Shown: one piece after another, positions 22,246-33,733 of the stretch
Position numbering within the stretch: the first letter of the stretch is position 1
Layout: each line of letters begins with the position of its first letter
From: Ditylenchus dipsaci
Taxonomy: Eukaryota; Nematoda; Chromadorea; Rhabditida; Anguinidae
Direction: 5' to 3'
Length of the DNA stretch: 64,000 nucleotides
Assembly (NCBI GenBank): GCA_004194705.1
Contig: SADC01000348.1
Span: forward strand, 124,001 to 188,000
Notes under the pieces: model-generated
Told to the model about the DNA's origin: nothing
Seen by the model: only the letters and a program-made list of their open reading frames with translations
The model's database searches: none
Program-made: the position numbers and the translations under genes

Positions 22246-23299
22246 TAGGTCTCAAAATTAATTTTTTATTACCGAAATTTACTTGCTGGTTAAAAAGCAT
22301 CAGATGACCGGTTAAAAAACCATCACCAAATTTTAACTATAATTCAACAAATCTTACCATTCTTTCTGACTCAACGAAGACAATAACCTAGTCGGTTGAG
22401 AAAGCACAAAGTTGCTATTGGCCAAAGACAGACTTATTTGTGGTGCCGCAGGGCGTTCTAAGTGAGGCTTCGGAGCTAGCAAATCTTGGAGCGTGATACG
22501 CATTTGTCTATCCAATTCTTCAGCTGATACCTCAACTTGGCTATGGGATTGTAAACATTCGTTTGGCTGATTTAAGCACTCATTTGGTTGACCAGAAGCT
22601 GAATATAGTGCAGGCTCAACAATAGTTTGTGTGAACGAAGCTACAGCCAAATGATCTTTTACTGCGGCCTGATGAGCTGGTAGAGGCTGTTGAGGCATAA
22701 CTTTTTTTGGAGTTTTTTTCTTTTTCTTTTTAGCCGGACTTTTGATAATTTTAACCGGTGTTGTATTTGGCAGTTGAGTATCCTTGTTAACTGGTTCTAA
22801 GATAGGTGCGATGATACTTGGGTTTCTGGAGTAGTATTTTAGTGGTCGTTTTATTGGAGACAGGGCAACCAGCTTCTGAAATATTATTCACTGATAATTT
22901 GAAGCCAATTTTGTTATTCTGAATCAAGATTATTAAAAAATTTGTGATCCAAAAAATTACTGATTGAACCATATGAATCAATTCGAAAATTCTGACAATG
23001 CCATCTTGTAGAAGATAGTTAATTCACTATACAGAATTTTAATATTTTTTTGCTAACAGATAGAAAAATTGAATCCGGAGACTAGAACATGTCAAAAAAA
23101 ACAAAAGATGAGTAGACCAGTCATAAAATTTGGACCACTTACCCACTTTAGTGGATATCTCAGCTCACAGAGATTTTTCGATCTGATCTTGATGGATTCG
23201 GGTTCAAGATAAATTTTGGTATCAGGGGTGACTTAACAAAAGCTTATTCTCAAAAAAAATATTATTCTCAAAAAAAAAAAAAAATTCTCAAAAAAATTT

Positions 23300-26200
23300 G
23301 GGATCAGGTAACCTCGTAAATGAGAAAACGCAAAAAACAGATTTGCAAAATTGTTTTTCTAGGGAGAGATTTAGGTCCTTGAGGGGGCCGTTTATTAGAG
23401 AAGGGCCGTCTACTAGAGAGGTCTAATAAGAAATTTACAGTATGTGGTAAAAATTTTTAGCTTATTTTATAAAATATGGCTCAAAATGTTTCTTTTTGAT
23501 AAACAAACACTGAGCAAATAATAACAGAATTATTATGCAAATTAACTGCTTTGGATAATATTTTATGTCTTCAATATGAATTCTTCAATATCATAAGTAT
23601 TCCATAATTTTTAGACACTTTAACGCCAATGTCGCAGCATCAATACGTTCCAAAGAACAAAAGAAGATGTCCATGGCTAGTATAAGGTACGTTTTTTCTA
23701 GGGTTGGGTGGTGATTTTTTTACTAGTTTTTTCGCGGATAATTAACCGAGCTTTAATATTTTTTATCGGCAAGTAACCGGCTAAAAGTGCCACAGTTGTT
23801 TTTTTCACAAATATTGACTCTCATTATACAGTCAACTTTCATTAAGCAGTGAACTGTCACTATACAGTTAACCCTCACTAAACAGTTAACCCTAGATATA
23901 CAGTTAAGTTTCATTGTGCAGTCAACTCCCACTATATAGTTAACTTTCGCTATATAGTCAACTCAAACGTCGAAACGTCCAAATTTGAGACATTACGGCT
24001 TGGATAATTATTGGCTTATCGGAAACCATAATCTTAGCTAATTTTCCTGAAAAAGGATTGGCCCTACTCCTCGATGAAGGGTTTTTTGCTTTGGTCCCCG
24101 GATGTTGTTTTTTTTGTAAATTTTTAGGCTACGGCTTAGGCAAAATTAAACCGGCGTATGTTAGGATGAACTTGAACATGAGTCTAAAATACGTTTGACT
24201 CCGTCCTTAGATACACTGGCCAGCCCTTGCCTTCGCTTAAAAATCACAAAGAAAAACAGGCGGACCAAGGCAAAACAAAGCCAGTATGAGACATTACAAA
24301 AACATTACTTTTATAAAATATTCTAGGCAGCCCATTGTGATTCCTGATCCACCAAAATCTGTCAAAGTAGTGCTTGAAGTGTGTCAAACCCCAAACAGAA
24401 CACCAACTTCTTCGCTCAAGCGACCATTCACACCAGGACAAACCGCATCTAGTAAAAGAGTGACCATCATAGAGCCCAATCCATTCGCCAAAAGCACTCC
24501 TGGTAAACGGAAAAGCACTCGGAACATTGTGGAAGTTGTGGCCGAATTCAAGAATGCCCAGCAGGGTGGTAAACCCCTGCATAACCCTTTTTTGGCCAAA
24601 AAGCGAAAAATGGGCAATAGCACCAGAGAACGTTTGACGAAGTCTGAGCCCAGGAACAATGGAAACAGGATGGCACCAATCCATCGCAAAGACAGTGCTC
24701 AAGACTCTGAGAAAGAAAATTACTTTGCTGAGAAGAGACTTGGGCATGGCACCAACTTTTTGAGTCTGAATTCTACTCTTAGTCCAAGAATTAGTTTGTC
24801 GCAAGGAACTGCAAGAGCGCCTTCTGACTATTGGGCTGATTAATTTGTTGTATTGTTTGAAAATTCCTGATGACTATAAATCGGTTTTTGAGAGAATTTG
24901 AACGGATAATTTTTGATCGGAATCGTTTTTGTCCTTAGTCTCTAGTAACTTAAATACCGCATCTCCTCTAAAAAGCATCCCTTCTCTCCCTGACGTTGAG
25001 AATCTGTATCTCAATCTAGAGCAAAATTTTCAGATCGCTGTTTTTTTTGGTTTTCATAACTACTACGAGCTCTACCGATTGCACTTTTTCGATTTCGGTT
25101 AAACACCCAAAAACATCGAGATCGACCTTAAAATTTTTCTGAAAATTGGTCTTCGAGAGCCTTTTTAGAGAAAATACGGCATGTCATTCAGCTGGAATAC
25201 GTTTTTACTTTAAAGACAATTTAAAATTTTCTCGCATCTTAACAATTTTATGCCTCAAAATCAGCTTTAATAAAATTATTTATGTAAATATTGTTTGAAT
25301 GTGCTTATGTATCAGGGTACGTGAGCGTAATTTATTGGAAAAATATCACCTCAAATCTTTAGAGTTATTATTTTAGAGATTTTACGTCAAAATCTTTGTT
25401 TTTGGTGCTCAAATTCAAAATTTTAGTGTTTTGACAAAAATGACCAAATTTTACTTTATTCCGAAATTTTGACTGACGTACCCTGATGTATATATCTCTC
25501 TGTTTTGCAGAAAATTTTCATATTAAGCTCTTTTACCTTAATCTTTTATAATAAATATTTCAGTAAATTGCAGTAGGAAATTGTGTTTATTATGATGTTA
25601 ACAAAATAAACAAAAAGCTGGATTACAGTGCGCGGTCGTTTAGTTCTCAAAATATATAGGTAAACTTATAAAATAAAATTTCAGTGCCTGACTCCCTTTT
25701 TTTACTTACTTTGAAGCCATATACTGTTCAGAACACATTTTTGCGATGTAAAATAATTTGTTTGAAATAAAAAGCTATATTAGTATCAGAACTGAACATT
25801 TTTGCCAAAAATGACGCATCAATAATGAGAAAATAGAGGAAATAAAAAACAATAATGTTAGTTACGGTATTCTCTCTAATAGAAGACCCCCCCTGGTTCA
25901 AAATCATATTCTTGGCATTATGTTTTTGACCTGATTTGTGATTACTCCTATCAAGCAAGTCACCACTAATTTTGATGAGATGAGCTACAAGACGGGTGGT
26001 AACTTGCCTGGGAGAAAACTTTAAAAAGTGGGTCAAAAACACAATTCCAAAAACACGATTTTGAACCAGGAGGGGTTTTTTATTAGAGAGAATACGGCAG
26101 CTGTCCATTTATTGACCTTGCGCCTCCGCAATAACAAACAAAAATGTTGAATCAAAAAGTGATATTTCAATGTTGTTTGAAATATGTTTTGGCAGAACTA

Positions 26201-29200
26201 CACTGGAGGTCTTTTGGGGGCTGCTGATGGCCTTATAGGCACAGGTCTTCTATACTTTTTCTGCTCTTCGCATTCTACTGGTCTTCTAGATGAATTGTTA
26301 CGTTTTTTTGGCGAGTCATTGCGACGAGAGCTACCACTTCTTTTCTGTGGAGAGTATCTGCTTTGTATTCTTGAAGAGCTGCATCTTTGACTACTTTGAC
26401 TACTTTTCTCTTGTCTTTGGTCATATCTGCTCTCTTTGACTTCTTGGCTACTAATTTCTTTTGGGTCCACGAATATGACTGAGTAAGGAGCTATCGATTG
26501 GTGAACCACTTTTGGAGGTGAGCGGCATCTAGCACTAGAAGAAGAATGGGTCAGAGAGTCTCGCATAACTCTTTGACGAGTGTCAGCATGCCTGCTAGAA
26601 GCTTTCCTTTCCGGTGATCTGTGATTGGTTTGCTCTCTTCTAGATTGTCCATGATAGTGGGAACTCTTGTCAGAATTTTTTTGTGTTGAGCCTCTTCTTT
26701 TATCGTTGTTCTTACATGTGGGAGGATCATAGCTGATTATAACTAAAATTGTTTGAAAACTTTTATTTTTTATTTTTTATTTTTTATTTATTGTACTCTG
26801 ATTTTTTTGTCATTTTAGCTACTGAAGTTACAAATTTTATACGAAAAAAGTTCCAAAAGTTCGTAAACATTTTGGTTACATTTCGTCAATTTTATGAGCG
26901 TAAAATTATCGAGTTTATCAAGTCTATCCTTCACCGGTTAAAAAACTTACGTCCATCTTCGTCATCCTCTTCGGTAAAAGTAGTAGAACAAGAGTGATGG
27001 TCGTCTTTTACATTCTGCAACGACATATTTTGTATAAGAATAAAAAAGTTCTTATTTTAGTTTCACCTCATTTAATACAGGCGAAGAAATCTCTCCGTCT
27101 TCCATCGTCAATTCCTGGCTTCCACTAGATAGTTGTTTTTCAGGAGTTTTGTTTTGAGTAGCAACATCTGGTTTTGATAGCAGTTGACTAGGCTTATTCA
27201 ATCGCTCGCATTTTTGTCTGTCTGAAAAATTTGATAAGTAAGCCAACTTTTTTACGCTTTTCTTTTTCTTAGATTGAAAACGATTTGTTTAAAATTTTTC
27301 CTAAAAGATCATGGGTTTGTAGTGTAATTTAAATTTTTTCACTTTTTTAAAACTTCATTTAATTTTATTGGTATTACAGTCGAGTCTCGCTAATCCGGCA
27401 CCCCGCTTATCCGGCACCCCGAGCTAATCCGGCACCCCGAGCTTAGTTTGGTTGGCCGCCGAAGTTGGCGTACTAGTCTAATAGCCATATATGTTGCTGT
27501 AATATTTTTACCTGTCCTACGATTGTAGGTTTGCGATGGCTCTACATTTTCTGACACCGATGAGGATGTTGAGCTGCAGCTGTAAAATACTGGGTCTGTA
27601 TTCGCAGCGACTAAGCAAAATTTTTCTCTTTCCTAAAATTTCTTGATGTTTTTTAATAAGCCACTGCTAGAAATGTTACCCGTCGCTCTGCTCTCTCTCC
27701 TCTCGTCCCACTTGTACTTGACCTAAAAAGTTAAAATAAAATTATTTTTATCAAAAGTTTAATTGTTGATTTATACGAAGTACTTTTGATCAAATCAAGC
27801 AATAATTTTGCAATTCTGGGAACAGCTTTACTGAAAGCTATTGATCTAACCAAAATTTAAAAGGCGAATAAAATATGTGTTCAAACTGCGGAAATAAACA
27901 TCAGAATTTGAAGAAGCGCGAATTCAACAAAATTGTAAAAAGTAATTTCTTGGTTCATTGAACAGTCCTTAACCGGTTGCATGAACAAGTCGAAAAACCG
28001 AATGACCGGTTAAAAAGGTTAAAAAATTACCTTAAAAGTAAACCGTGACAATGTTAATTAAACATAAAAAAATCAATATCAAGTTTTGTCAATATTACAG
28101 CAAACCCGTATTGAAAGCCGTAACTTTCCGTATTTGGACGTTTTTGTAATTAAAAAAAGCGAAAATTTTTGTTGTGGGAGCTGAATCTATAGTGAGGCTT
28201 AGACTGTGTAATGAGAAGTGAACTGAATAGTGAGTGTTGACTGTATAGCCACAGTTGACTGTGCAACAAAACTTAACTGTATAATGAGAGGTGAATTTAT
28301 AGTGAAACCTAACTGTATAATGGGAGATGACTGTATAACCACAATTTACTGTATAATAAAACTTAACTGTATTATTAGAGGTCACTTTATAATGAAACGT
28401 AACTGTAAAATGAGAGATGAATTTATAGCGAGAATTGACTGTATAATGAGACTAGGTCTCAAAATTAATTTTTTATTACCGAAATTTACTTGCTGGTTAA
28501 AAAGCATCAGATGACCGGTTAAAAACCATCACCAAATTTTAACTATAATTCAACAAATCTTACCATTCTTTCTGACTCAACGAAGACAATAACCTAGTCG
28601 GTTGAGAAAGCACAAAGTTGCTATTGGCCAAAGACAGACTTATTTGTGGTGCCGCAGGGCGTTCTAAGTGAGGCTTCGGAGCTAGCAAATCTTGGAGCGT
28701 GATACGCATTTGTCTATCCAATTCTTCAGCTGATACCTCAACTTGGCTATGGGATTGTAAACATTCGTTTGGCTGATTTAAGCACTCATTTGGTTGACCA
28801 GAAGCTGAATATAGTGCAGGCTCAACAATAGTTTGTGTGAACGAAGCTACAGCCAAATGATCTTTTACTGCGGCCTGATGAGCTGGTAGAGGCTGTTGAG
28901 GCATAACTTTTTTTGGAGTTTTTTTCTTTTTCTTTTTAGCCGGACTTTTGATAATTTTAACCGGTGTTGTATTTGGCAGTTGAGTATCCTTGTTAACTGG
29001 TTCTAAGATAGGTGCGATGATACTTGGGTTTCTGGAGTAGTATTTTAGTGGTCGTTTTATTGGAGACAGGGCAACCAGCTTCTGAAATATTATTCACTGA
29101 TAATTTGAAGCCAATTTTGTTATTCTGAATCAAGATTATTAAAAAATTTGTGATCCAAAAAATTACTGATTGAACCATATGAATCAATTCGAAAATTCTG

Positions 29201-29463
29201 ACAATGCCATCTTGTAGAAGATAGTTAATTCACTATACAGAATTTTAATATTTTTTTGCTAACAGATAGAAAAATTGAATCCGGAGACTAGAACATGTCA
29301 AAAAAAACAAAAGATGAGTAGACCAGTCATAAAATTTGGACCACTTACCCACTTTAGTGGATATCTCAGCTCACAGAGATTTTTCGATCTGATCTTGATG
29401 GATTCGGGTTCAAGATAAATTTTGGTATCAGGGGTGACTTAACAAAAGCTTATTCTCAAAAAA
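23300..29463 (+). repeat. 6.2-kb direct tandem repeat, copy 2
   Basis: Second copy of the 17090-23257 segment. It ends at GCTTATTCTCAAAAA (about 29463), after which the sequence is unique (TTGACGATTTCTGACAAA). It supplies the 3' exons to the complete NPAT-like gene and carries an orphan copy of the KDM4 3' exons. Confidence 0.9.
23615..24843 (+). pseudogene. Orphan 3' exons of the KDM4-like gene (duplicate)
   Basis: Exact protein-level copies of the last two KDM4-like exons (23615-23686 and 24327-24843), without the JmjN/JmjC exons. It can be transcribed only by read-through or a new promoter, so it is probably non-functional. Coding sequence is undamaged, which means the duplication is very recent or artefactual. 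Confidence 0.75.
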
Positions 29464-32066
29464 TTGACGATTTCTGACAAAAAATCGAAAAAAATTCAAA
29501 CACGGGCGCGAGTTGGATTTTTACCACTATGAACAAATATGTTTTTAAAATTTGCAGAGGGGACCGAGGCAGTTTGCAGCTCGATGTTTTTCGAGTCTTC
29601 AGGTTCTATTTTTTCTGTCTGTTGGCAGAAAAGTTAAAATTCTATCAAGCAAATCGACTATGCTCTACAAGTATATAGGATATAGTCAACCCTTGGTACA
29701 GCAGCTCTTTTCTTGCTTTTTCGTGCTCTACAGCCCGGCTGCTAATTTCGATCTTTTGATACTTTAATAATACGAATTTGAAAAGAGTAATGAATAAAAA
29801 GAAGAAAAAAACCATCAAAAAATATTTAAAAAAAAAGTGTATCCGAACCATTCGGACTGTAAAATGTACACCCCCTTCAAAATGATGAAAATGTATGTTA
29901 ACTTCTTAACTCAAAAAATTTACCCAGCTGGTCCTTTTATTTCGCAGCTGTTGGAATGGCTGTTTAGATGGACTAAGTGTAGTTGGTTGAAAAGAGCATT
30001 CAGGATTAAGTTCATCATCAACAACAATTTCTTCCATTTGATTTGCATGCTCAGAAGTAATAGAATTGACAAAGCAGTTGGCAGAGGTGCTTGGTTGTGG
30101 ATCGCAAGTCAGATTCTCGGCAACATAATCAACATTTTCCAGCTCATCAAAATTGAAGTCTTTGAACCAGTCATCATTGTCGTTGTTGGATAGTAGGTGT
30201 TGCAGGTTTTCTTGGTCTACATATCTCTCCAGATTGTCTCCTAAGCAAGAGAAGAGAGGATCTTCCTAAAAAAATTCCTACTAATTTTCAAAATAAATAA
30301 ATAAATATTTGTTTTAAAGTTTTCGAACAGTATATCCTCTATTAGTAAACCAACCCCCTGTTGCACCCCCAACCCCTCACATCCACCTATCACCCGTCAC
30401 CCCTTCCCCACCTCAGGGAAATGAATCTCAGTCCAGAAAAACAATTTTGCAAATCTGAGAATTTATCTGACTCCACTTTTCAGCACCCAAAATCTCAAAA
30501 TCGACCAATTTAATTGATATTTCGGGTTTGAAAAATAACAAAATCTGGGCCTATATATCGAGGATATACGGTATATGAGTTCAGTAAACAAAAAGCTCAC
30601 AGCATTTGGTAGTGCTTCCCCAGAAACAGAATGGTTATTTTCATTTGCCATAGAGGCAATCATTTGCACAGTCTGTGGTGCTAACAAACTGTGTTTTAGT
30701 CGCTGATGCAAGGATACCTAGAAAATAAGAAATTTAATTTCAAAATTCGACAATAAAACACTTTAAATATTATTACCGGCTCTCTGCGTTTTCTTTTGCC
30801 TATATGAGCCCTAATGGTTTGGTTGATGGAGCAGGCGTCTCGACCTTTTGGTTGACTAAAAGCCACATCTTTTTGGGGCAGCTCAGGTTCAATTTGTTGT
30901 GCTGGTGATTGCAGTGGAGAAGAAATTTCATTTGATTCTGAAACGTTTGTATTTTGCTGCGTCTGATCTAGTATATTGCTGGTTTCTTCTGTGCTCATCG
31001 AAATATTTTCAAAGACTGATGGTTGAACCACTTTAGATTGAACAACGTTTGCTTCAACTTCATCTACATAATCGGATCTGCTGCTTCTAAAAACATTTTT
31101 TGTTTGTTACGAACAAGCGTAGGAAAGTACATTTTATAAAACCCAGATTAAAAAAAAGCAAGGCATATTTTTGGATCACCTAGCTTCATCTCTAAAAAAT
31201 TCGGAATCTTCTATGAGAGTACCATTTAAGGCAGAGATTTCCTATAAGGTCACTTCCAATACACAGCTTACTTAGAGTTGGTCTACATGGTAGACTTACA
31301 GCTAGGGCAGTCACGGACCGGCCCCTTTCGAAACCCATACAAGACAGGCCGGTCTGAAAACCTTTATGGTTTTGTTAGGTATGCACTCAACTATCGCTAC
31401 ACAGTTAACTCTCGCTTCAAAGTTAACTCTCTCACTATTGCCTGATTCTATGTAATATTTGTTAACTATGTAAAGTATGTTAACTATATAAAACTGTTAA
31501 CTAAGTAAAATTAGTTGAATGTGAAAATTTCGTTAACTATGTAAGTTTTGTTGACTGAGAAAATTACATCAACTATGTAAAATGAGTTGACTATGCAAAG
31601 TTGGTTGACTATAAAAATTTGCTGACTATATGGAAGACGGGTCGTCCCGGGCCGCCAAAAGTACATCACACGCCTGAACTAGGGTTGTCTGCATTTAAAC
31701 CAGGGCTTCCAAATTAACTTTTCGAAAATCCGACAAATCTTCTAAATAATATTATTTGGGACTAAAAATAAGATTATCAAGAACTTTTGGTGTATAAAAT
31801 CAACCTTTTTCTGATTAACCCACCCAATTAACAGCCCTAATTCAAATAAAAACTTACACTTTATTGCCATTTTTTGAAACAACATTGCTAACAGTAGGGA
31901 CCATATTATAACACCTTCTACTGACAACATTTTTTCCATAGAGAAGCCTTTGGTTAATAGAATATGTGCCTGACATTGAAGTGTACTCATTACTCAGCTG
32001 TTTTAACCTATCTCCGAATTCAGTGAAAAAAGGAGGCACTCCAAATTGAGCACTGTCGTAGAACAT
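26198..32066 (-). CDS. NPAT-like nuclear protein with SR-rich C-terminus
   Basis: Minus-strand exons: 32066-31858, 31086-30777, 30717-30601, 30265-29924, 29437-29349 (tentative), 29081-28564, 27722-27680, 27579-27512, about 27275-27067, 27014-26951, 26732-26198. The first four join in phase. Exon 1 (FGVPPFFTEF, GDRLKQLSNEYTSM) resembles the conserved stretch after the LisH motif of vertebrate NPAT. An upstream segment (32222 to about 32110) has a LisH-like frame (FDSAKTLLEESQSLQHR), but that frame stops before a usable donor. Further on: IGKRKRREP, EDPLFSCLGDNLE, a lysine-rich block with TP/SP sites (TPVKIIKSPAKKKKKKTPKK), acidic MEDGEISSP, and a long RS-rich tail. NPAT is a CDK2 substrate at histone locus bodies that activates S-phase histone genes. 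The SR tail is unlike NPAT. Some downstream joins (27680/27579, 26951/26732) miss phase by a base. Alternative: another Ser-rich nuclear protein. Confidence 0.5.
30328..30572. mobile_element. mariner-type MITE in NPAT-like intron, C-rich
   Basis: Left end CAGTATATCCTCTATTAG and right end ATCGAGGATATACGG are imperfect inverted repeats next to TA. The left half is strikingly C-rich (CCCCCAACCCCTCACATCC). It lies in the intron between exons 30717-30601 and 30265-29924. Confidence 0.5.
31386..31625. repeat. GTTAACTATGTAAA array inside a transposon-like segment
   Basis: A run of imperfect units (CTACACAGTTAACTCTCGC, then GTTAACTATGTAAA) flanked by GC-rich ends (GGACCGGCCCCTTTCG on the left, GTCCCGGGCCGCC on the right). 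It lies in the first intron of the NPAT-like gene. The left part matches the pogo-end-like arrays at 17615 and 59728. Confidence 0.55.
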
Positions 32067-32322
32067 CTAAAAAGCTACTTGAAAAAACAAAAATTACTAA
32101 TCCAAAAACCTTTAAAATCTGTTCCAAGTATGGCCATGCAAACGGTCGTCTATAGTCGAAGGTCTTTGCCTGTGCTGCAAAGACTGAGATTCTTCCAAAA
32201 GAGTCTTGGCGGAGTCGAAATACTAAAGTAAAGAGATTTGATAAAATATTCTTTGAGATATTTGGGCGGTAGTGTAGAGTAAGCACACATCCACCCATTA
32301 ATTTTTCAAAAGTCGCTGTAAC

Positions 32323-32708
32323 CATAGTTGCACGGCCAAAAAATCGGCGCAGGCCGCCGACCAGGGCTCAGAGGTCTGGAAAAATCGGCGCTGGGTACCG
32401 GCGCCAACGCCGGCGACACGGTAAAAAAAATACTGAAATTGACGTCGGCGCCAATATCAAAAAGTCATTTAATTGATCAAAAATGAACACAATGACATTT
32501 ATGAATGCATAATTACTTTGAAAAAATCAAAAATAAAAAAAACAAAATATTTGGTATTATTGAAAAATTTTCGCGGCAAAATAAGCGGCGCCGAGCAAGG
32601 CACTAGGATCAAAAAAAAATTTGACGCCGGGCGCCGGCAGTTTTCAAAAGTGCGCCGGCGCCGATTTGTTTCAAAATTTTCGTCGGCGCTGGCGCCCGTT
32701 CATCTATG
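32323..32708. mobile_element. Non-autonomous hAT with perfect 8-bp target duplication
   Basis: GCTGTAAC is duplicated exactly at 32315-32322 and 32709-32716. The 386-bp element begins CATAGTTGCACGGCC and ends with the inverse of CATAGATGAACGGGCGCC. Its interior is full of GGCGCCGGCG-type palindromes with an AT-rich centre. An 8-bp duplication and the CATAGTTGCA end identify hAT. It sits about 100 nt upstream of the LisH-like segment of the NPAT-like gene and could affect its promoter or first exon. Confidence 0.9.
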
Positions 32709-32716
32709 GCTGTAAC

Positions 32717-33254
32717 TACCCTTTCTAGGCTAAGAATAGGTCAGTTCATGCTAGCTGGGACTAAAACATGTCTCACGCACTTTTTTCGGGCTCTGGGACA
32801 TCGTATGCTTTTGAATAATGTTTATAGGAAAAAACTTATCAGTTAGGGGGGGGTGTATTTTCGTTACTGAGGTGGATTTTTGTAAAGCAAATTTACCTTT
32901 TGACGTCCAAAGTAACCAATGATAAGGGAGTCAATAATGAGTTCATAATCTGTAGTTTTTGTTAAGTTCATTTCAAGAAATTAGGCTAAGCTACAAAGCC
33001 GATAATAAAGTTCATCTCAAGTATTAGTTGTGAAAAAAACAATAAGGCTAAATTATTCAGTTCAAATCAAAGTTGACGCCATGCGCTTAATATGAAAGAA
33101 AATCGCTGCAAGACTCCAACCTTTTTGAAAAGACAAAATCTGAACATTGAGCAGAAAATAAACAGTATTTTTCTGAATTTTCTTGAAGGTTAAATAAAAT
33201 GGATAAACAAAGTAAAAGCACAGTAAAATTTGCCTTCCTGAAAGACCCAAATTA
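32717..33254. other. No gene seen
   Basis: AT-rich sequence upstream of the NPAT-like gene and therefore a candidate place for its promoter, but no recognisable motif was found. The only sizeable minus-strand frame (33062-33250) has no supporting features. Confidence 0.35.
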
Positions 33255-33499
33255 CCGTATTTTCTTTATTTATTACCCCAGGGCATTTTTTTTGGAAACC
33301 ATGAAAAAAAATTTAAAAAACTGAGATTAGTTTCGAGATTTTCGATAGCTGAACCGAAATCTAAAAAAATGAAATCAGTTAGGTTTGTGGTAACTAAGAA
33401 CCGCGAAAAACTTGCTTGCAAATAGTTTTTCTGAGCTCAAATATAGAGTCTAGAAGGGGAGTAAATATTATAGAGTGGTAATTAACAGAGAAAATACGG
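33255..33499. mobile_element. mariner-type MITE, CCGTATTTTC ends
   Basis: Ends CCGTATTTTCTTTATT and AACAGAGAAAATACGG with TA on both sides (33253-33254, 33500-33501). 245 bp with no coding potential. The same ends occur at 49112-49360 and 49450-49560. Confidence 0.75.
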
Positions 33500-33733
33500 T
33501 ATGCAGTGAAACTATGATGTAGTAGTGCGATGGAATTTAGTCCATAAGTAGTAGGGTTGTCGATCGATTTATCGAAATCGATTGAATAGCTTTTTCGATA
33601 TTTTCGATTATTTCGAAAATCGATTATCGAAACTTTTAAATTTAAAAATTTCGATTAATCGATTGATCGAAATTTTCTAATATTTTAATTAATTGATTAT
33701 CGAAAATTTTGGATTTCCGATAATCGAAAAAAT

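Larger units (their letters stand above)
19989..23227 (-). pseudogene. Orphan 3' half of the NPAT-like gene (duplicate)
   Basis: This is the duplicate of the last seven or so exons of the gene at 26198-32066, from the exon equivalent to 29349-29437 down to the stop at 19989. It has no 5' exons of its own because transcription from 32 kb meets the 26.2-29.5 kb copy first. One informative difference: in the SR-rich last exon this copy has six A residues where the other has seven (20467-20472 versus about 26676-26682, plus-strand T runs). With six, the SR frame meets a stop upstream; with seven it stays open to the acceptor. It is either a true non-functional duplicate or an assembly artefact. 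Confidence 0.7.
17090..23257 (+). repeat. 6.2-kb direct tandem repeat, copy 1
   Basis: From GGGATCAGGTAACCTCGTAA (17090) to AGCTTATTCTCAAAA (about 23257) the sequence recurs in the same order at 23300-29463, offset 6206-6210 nt. The predicted proteins of the two copies are identical in the KDM4 last exon (18119-18635), the 114-residue NPAT-like exon and the 122-residue SR exon. The differences I found are one-base changes in homopolymer length (17151 T6 versus T5, 17172 G4 versus G5, 17885 C5 versus C4). The junction 23258-23299 is a slippage-like run of ATTCTCAAAAA units. Confidence 0.9.

Noticed and set aside
21888..22307. Frames of about 95 residues on both strands with YTV and CI periodicity
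   Set aside because: Translations of the pogo-end-like array in an intron.
22787..22981. Minus-strand 64-residue frame and its copy at 28993-29187
   Set aside because: It reads across an intron and the wrong frame of the Lys-rich exon; the in-frame exon starts at the acceptor at 29082-29083 in the second copy.
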